From assembly GCA_030595925.1 (NCBI GenBank), contig JAUVLC010000107.1, positions 1-8,283 of the forward strand: a DNA stretch of 8,283 nucleotides, read 5' to 3'. This document shows, one piece after another, positions 5,428-8,283 of this stretch. This DNA comes from Clostridia bacterium. Its GTDB lineage: Bacteria > CBDUZB01 > JAGLHV01. The notes under the pieces were generated by a model. It searched no databases. It had not been told where the DNA came from and saw only the letters and a program-made list of their open reading frames with translations. The position numbers and the translations under genes were made by a program. How positions within the stretch are numbered: the stretch's first letter is position 1; every line of letters begins with the position of its first letter.

Positions 5428-7872
5428 ATGCTTAATCGGTTTACAGAAAGGGCACAGAAGGTAATACTTTTAGCTCAAGAGGAAGCAAAAAGATTAAATC
5501 ATGATTATTTAGGAACAGAGCACATTCTTTTAGGTTTGATTGCTTTAGGGGAAGGCGTGGCTGCTACTGTATTGATTAATTTGGGAGTGGATTTAGAAAA
5601 AGTTCGTAAGGCAGTAGAAAAAATTGTGGGAGTCGGAGAAAATGTTCTTGTATTGGGAGAAGTCCCTTTTACTCCTCGTGCGAAAAAAGTCCTGGAATTA
5701 GCTGTTGAAGAAGCGCAAAAAATGCAGCATCGTTATGTTGGAACGGAACATCTTCTTTTAGGATTGATTCGTGAGGGGGAGGGAATTGCTGCAAGGGTAT
5801 TGGAAAATTTAAAACTAAATTTAGAGAGAGTAAGACAGGAAACAATTAATCTTTTAGGAGAAATTTCTTATATTAAACCGGGTAGTAAACAACAACAGCC
5901 TATCTTTGACAGAAATAAAACACCCACTCTTGATGAATTTGGCCGCGATTTAACTGTTTTGGCTAAAGAGGGTAAATTAGATCCTGTAATTGGCAGGGAA
6001 ACAGAGATAGGAAGGGTTCTTCAAATTTTATCCCGTCGCACTAAAAACAATCCGGTTTTAATTGGGGAACCGGGTGTTGGGAAAAGTGCAATAGTAGAAG
6101 GATTAGCACAAAGGATATCATCGGGCAATGTTCCCGAACCCTTATTAAATAAGAGAGTAATTACTTTAGATATGGGTGGTGTAGTTGCCGGGACTAAATA
6201 TCGGGGAGAATTTGAACAAAGATTAAAAAATATTATGGAGGAAATACGGCGAGCAAAACATAATATAATTTTATTTATTGATGAATTACATACTGTAATA
6301 GGGGCTGGGGCAGCGGAAGGAGCAATGGATGCTTCTAATATGTTAAAGCCGGCTCTTTCCCGGGGGGAATTACAGTGTATTGGGGCAACTACTCTGGATG
6401 AATACAGGAAACAAATAGAACATGATGCAGCTTTAGAAAGAAGATTCCAGAGTATTATTGTTGATCCCCCTACTGTTAAAGAAACAATAGAAATTTTGCA
6501 GGGTTTGCGGGATAGATATGAAATTTTTCATCGGGTAAAGTACAGTGAAAAGTCTTTACGGGCAGCTGTAGAGTTGTCTGATAGGTATATTTCAGATCGT
6601 TTTCTTCCGGATAAAGCAATTGATTTGATTGATGAAGCAGGTTCCCGGGCAAGATTACAGTCTTCGTTTTTACCGGATGAAGTGAAAAAAATGGAAGGAG
6701 AAATTCATTTAGTAATTAAAGAAAAAGAAGCGGCTATTTCCATTCAGGATTTTGAAAAAGCCGCAAAATTTAGGGATAAAGAGAAAAAATCGAAATCTAA
6801 ATTAAATGAAACAAAGAAAAAATGGAAGGAGCGAAAAATTGAAACGAAAATTATTAGCGAAGAAGACATAGCTTATATTGTTTCTGATTGGACTAAAATT
6901 CCGATAACGAAATTGACAGAATCAGAAACGGAGAAATTGGTACATATGGAAGAAGAACTTTATAAAAGAGTAGTAGGGCAGAAAGAAGCGGTCAGGATTA
7001 TTTCCCAGGCAGTGAGGCGTTCGCGCACAGGGTTAAAGGATCCCCGTCGCCCGGTGGGATGTTTTATTTTTTTAGGTCCAACAGGTGTAGGTAAAACGGA
7101 ATTAGCAAGAACCTTAGCGGAGTTTTTGTTTGGGGATGAGGAATCCATGGTTCGTCTTGATATGTCGGAATATATGGAGAAATTTTCTGTTTCTCGATTA
7201 ATAGGTGCTCCCCCGGGATATGTAGGGTATGAAGAGGGGGGGCAATTAACAGAAGCTGTGAGAAGGAAGCCTTATTCTGTAGTTTTATTAGATGAAATTG
7301 AAAAAGCTCATCCTGATGTGTTTAATATTTTACTTCAGGTGATGGATGATGGGCAACTTTCTGATAATTTGGGGCATAAGGTAGATTTTAAAAACACGGT
7401 GATTATTATGACTTCTAATGCGGGTTCCGGTCAAATAAACAAAGAGAAAAAGGTTGGTTTTCATGCTCAGGAATCGTTGAAAGATACACATGAACGAATG
7501 AAAGAAATAGTAATTACTGCAGCAAAGAAAATTTTTAATCCGGAGTTTTTAAACCGAATTGATGAAATGATAGTTTTTCATTCTTTAGGAAAAGAAGAAA
7601 TGAAAAAAATAGTAGACCTTATGCTCAAAAAACTGGAAGAAAGGCTTAATGAAAAGAAAGTGAAATTAGAAGTTGGTTCTAAAGCAAAAGAATTTTTGAT
7701 AGAAAAGGGATTTAATCCTAAATACGGAGCACGGCCGTTAAGAAGAGCTTTACAAAAATATTTGGAGGATTCATTAGCCAATGAAATGTTGCTCAAAAAA
7801 TTTAAAGTATCAGGTACAATTTTTGTTGATAGAAACAAGGATAAATTGATTTTCAAAAAGAAAGAAAAATAA
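5428..7872 (+). CDS. clpC: ClpC, AAA+ unfoldase of the ClpCP protease
   Basis: ClpC recognises phosphoarginine-marked or adaptor-delivered proteins, unfolds them with ATP and threads them into ClpP. The 814-residue order is typical: two N-domain repeats (about 3-55 and 78-130), AAA1 with Walker A GEPGVGKS (213-220) and Walker B Asp285-Glu286, a coiled middle domain with a UVR motif (about 427-462, FEKAAKFRDKEK), AAA2 with Walker A GPTGVGKT (550-557) and Walker B Asp622-Glu623, and a C-terminal domain with YGARPLRRAL (sensor-2 arginine near 769). The VGF tripeptide at 676-678 is the ClpP-docking loop, so a ClpP partner is expected elsewhere. GTEH glutamates at 31 and 107 match phosphoarginine-binding residues of B. 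subtilis ClpC. The short middle domain with UVR distinguishes it from ClpB. The G-only Shine-Dalgarno site (5410-5416) is 11 bases from ATG. The radA gene that often follows clpC is not present. Confidence 0.97.
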   Translation: MLNRFTERAQKVILLAQEEAKRLNHDYLGTEHILLGLIALGEGVAATVLINLGVDLEKVRKAVEKIVGVGENVLVLGEVPFTPRAKKVLELAVEEAQKMQHRYVGTEHLLLGLIREGEGIAARVLENLKLNLERVRQETINLLGEISYIKPGSKQQQPIFDRNKTPTLDEFGRDLTVLAKEGKLDPVIGRETEIGRVLQILSRRTKNNPVLIGEPGVGKSAIVEGLAQRISSGNVPEPLLNKRVITLDMGGVVAGTKYRGEFEQRLKNIMEEIRRAKHNIILFIDELHTVIGAGAAEGAMDASNMLKPALSRGELQCIGATTLDEYRKQIEHDAALERRFQSIIVDPPTVKETIEILQGLRDRYEIFHRVKYSEKSLRAAVELSDRYISDRFLPDKAIDLIDEAGSRARLQSSFLPDEVKKMEGEIHLVIKEKEAAISIQDFEKAAKFRDKEKKSKSKLNETKKKWKERKIETKIISEEDIAYIVSDWTKIPITKLTESETEKLVHMEEELYKRVVGQKEAVRIISQAVRRSRTGLKDPRRPVGCFIFLGPTGVGKTELARTLAEFLFGDEESMVRLDMSEYMEKFSVSRLIGAPPGYVGYEEGGQLTEAVRRKPYSVVLLDEIEKAHPDVFNILLQVMDDGQLSDNLGHKVDFKNTVIIMTSNAGSGQINKEKKVGFHAQESLKDTHERMKEIVITAAKKIFNPEFLNRIDEMIVFHSLGKEEMKKIVDLMLKKLEERLNEKKVKLEVGSKAKEFLIEKGFNPKYGARPLRRALQKYLEDSLANEMLLKKFKVSGTIFVDRNKDKLIFKKKEK

Positions 7873-7900
7873 TTCCGGAAAGAGGTGATTTTTATTACAA

Positions 7901-7972
7901 GTGATTAAATTCACATTGATAAAATTAAAAAGAAGGGATATATTGGTATTGAAGTTTAGAGATGATTCTTGA
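7901..7972 (+). CDS. Very short possible ORF after clpC
   Basis: A GTG at 7901 opens 23 codons to TGA 7970-7972, encoding a basic, hydrophobic peptide (begins VIKFTLIKLKRRD). A good Shine-Dalgarno-like GAGGTGAT lies at 7882-7889 but is 11 bases or more from the GTG, which is longer than usual. No domain is recognisable. The match to the ribosomal anti-SD is the only reason to list it. It may equally be part of the untranslated region before the next gene, and it overlaps a promoter-like sequence at 7916-7944. Probability of a real product is low. Confidence 0.12.
   Translation: MIKFTLIKLKRRDILVLKFRDDS
7916..7944 (+). promoter_or_regulatory. Candidate promoter for the terminal coiled-coil gene
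   Basis: TTGATA (7916-7921, five of six -35 positions), 17 bp, then TATATT (7939-7944, five of six -10 positions). Transcription would begin near 7951, about 64 bases before ATG 8015. A second candidate, TTGATA 7969-7974 with TATAAA 7991-7996 (16-bp spacer), would start almost at the Shine-Dalgarno site and is less convincing. The downstream gene may therefore be transcribed separately from clpC. Confidence 0.45.
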
Positions 7973-8000
7973 TATTATATTCGACTGAAATATAAAGCAA

Positions 8001-8008
8001 AGGGGGGG
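8001..8008 (+). promoter_or_regulatory. Ribosome binding site of the terminal gene
   Basis: AGGGGGGG sits 6 bases before ATG 8015-8017. The same G-run form of Shine-Dalgarno sequence precedes clpC (5410-5416), which supports this short, edge-truncated reading frame as a real gene. Confidence 0.65.
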
Positions 8009-8014
8009 AACAAA

Positions 8015-8283
8015 ATGGATGGTGATAGGGGAAAAAATGTGTTCAGTGGAATTAAGGATTGTTTGGATGAAATAGATTCTGATATATTAAAAAAGCAAAT
8101 ATCTAATATCTTAGAAGAATTGGAAAAAAGACTGTCTGAGAAAAAGATTTTGTGGAAAAAATCCGTAGATAGCAGGAATAGAGAAGTTGAAAAATGGAAG
8201 GCTGCTTTTAAGGCAAAAGAAAAAGAATTAAAAAATATTAAAGAGAAAAATAGTGATTTAATATTTTTACCTACTTGTGATTT
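8015..8283 (+). CDS. Coiled-coil protein of unknown function (5' part, cut by window edge)
   Basis: Eighty-nine complete codons run open from ATG 8015 to the right edge. The strong G-run ribosome binding site and the promoter-like sequence upstream support a real gene. The visible part is highly charged and almost entirely helical, rich in Lys and Glu with heptad-like spacing (ILEELEKRLSEKKI and later AAFKAKEKELKNIKEK), indicating a coiled coil at about residues 22-80. It has no signal peptide or membrane segment. The last residues, LPTCD followed by a codon beginning TT (Phe or Leu), resemble the approach to a GGDEF domain (D-x-L-T-G-L-x-N-R), where a coiled coil often precedes a diguanylate cyclase. 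That is only a guess from a few residues. It is not RadA, which often follows clpC. I do not recognise the gene. Confidence 0.7.
   Translation, partial: MDGDRGKNVFSGIKDCLDEIDSDILKKQISNILEELEKRLSEKKILWKKSVDSRNREVEKWKAAFKAKEKELKNIKEKNSDLIFLPTCD

Noticed and set aside
4528-7436. Single GTCAAA/GGTCAAA-like hits inside mcsB (near 4529) and clpC (near 7429) as CtsR sites.
   Set aside because: They are isolated single copies within coding sequence, not the tandem repeat CtsR requires, and are not near a start.
7873-7914. TTCCGGAA palindrome (7873-7880) and GTGA-TTAAAT-TCAC (7901-7914) as a clpC terminator.
   Set aside because: The first has no loop and the second only a 4-bp stem. Neither is followed by a proper T-run.

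Overview
This is an AT-rich window (about one-third G+C by eye) in which every convincing gene is on the + strand. The order is lysS - lolC/E-type permease - lolD - mcsA - mcsB - clpC - start of a coiled-coil protein cut by the right edge. Intergenic gaps are short. No stretch over 300 bases lacks a gene, and I saw no convincing intrinsic terminator, tRNA, rRNA, CRISPR array or insertion sequence.

Layout. Bases 1-158 hold a GC-richer tail that may be the end of an upstream gene, a near-consensus sigma-70/sigma-A promoter (TTGACA, 17 bp, TATTAT), an imperfect palindrome just downstream of it, and a strong Shine-Dalgarno site before a GTG start. Bases 159-3635 carry lysyl-tRNA synthetase followed by the membrane and ATPase halves of a lipoprotein-releasing (Lol) ABC transporter. 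Bases 3636-3782 are a short junction with a 27-codon ORF that overlaps the lolD stop and looks like the start of a secreted protein, followed by an 11-bp tandem repeat. Bases 3783-7872 are the protein-arginine phosphorylation and degradation cassette: McsA (zinc-finger activator), McsB (protein arginine kinase) and ClpC (AAA+ unfoldase that delivers phosphoarginine-tagged proteins to ClpP). Bases 7873-8283 hold a short promoter-like gap and the first 89 codons of a coiled-coil protein of unknown function.

How the genes work together. LysS charges tRNA-Lys. LolC/LolD would release lipoproteins from the inner membrane for transport to an outer membrane. McsA-McsB-ClpC tag and unfold damaged proteins. 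Residues known to read phosphoarginine are present in both McsB (RDELRA) and ClpC (GTEH glutamates in both N-domain repeats), so the tagging circuit looks intact.

Organism. McsA-McsB-ClpC is a Firmicutes-type stress cassette, whereas LolC-LolD implies a cell with two membranes. In many Firmicutes, ctsR precedes mcsA and lysS lies nearby. Here ctsR is absent and lolC-lolD occupies the space between lysS and mcsA. lysS-lolC-lolD, often followed by an outer-membrane assembly gene, is an arrangement I recall from Gram-negative groups. The best inference is a low-GC diderm lineage at or near the Firmicutes border, for example Atribacterota-like or Halanaerobiales-like. This is not proven from the window.

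Nothing here is clearly an undescribed system. The points most worth a second look are the ctsR-less hybrid operon, the remnant-like ORF at the lolD-mcsA junction, the four-codon minicistron linking lysS to lolC, and the unknown coiled-coil gene after clpC.
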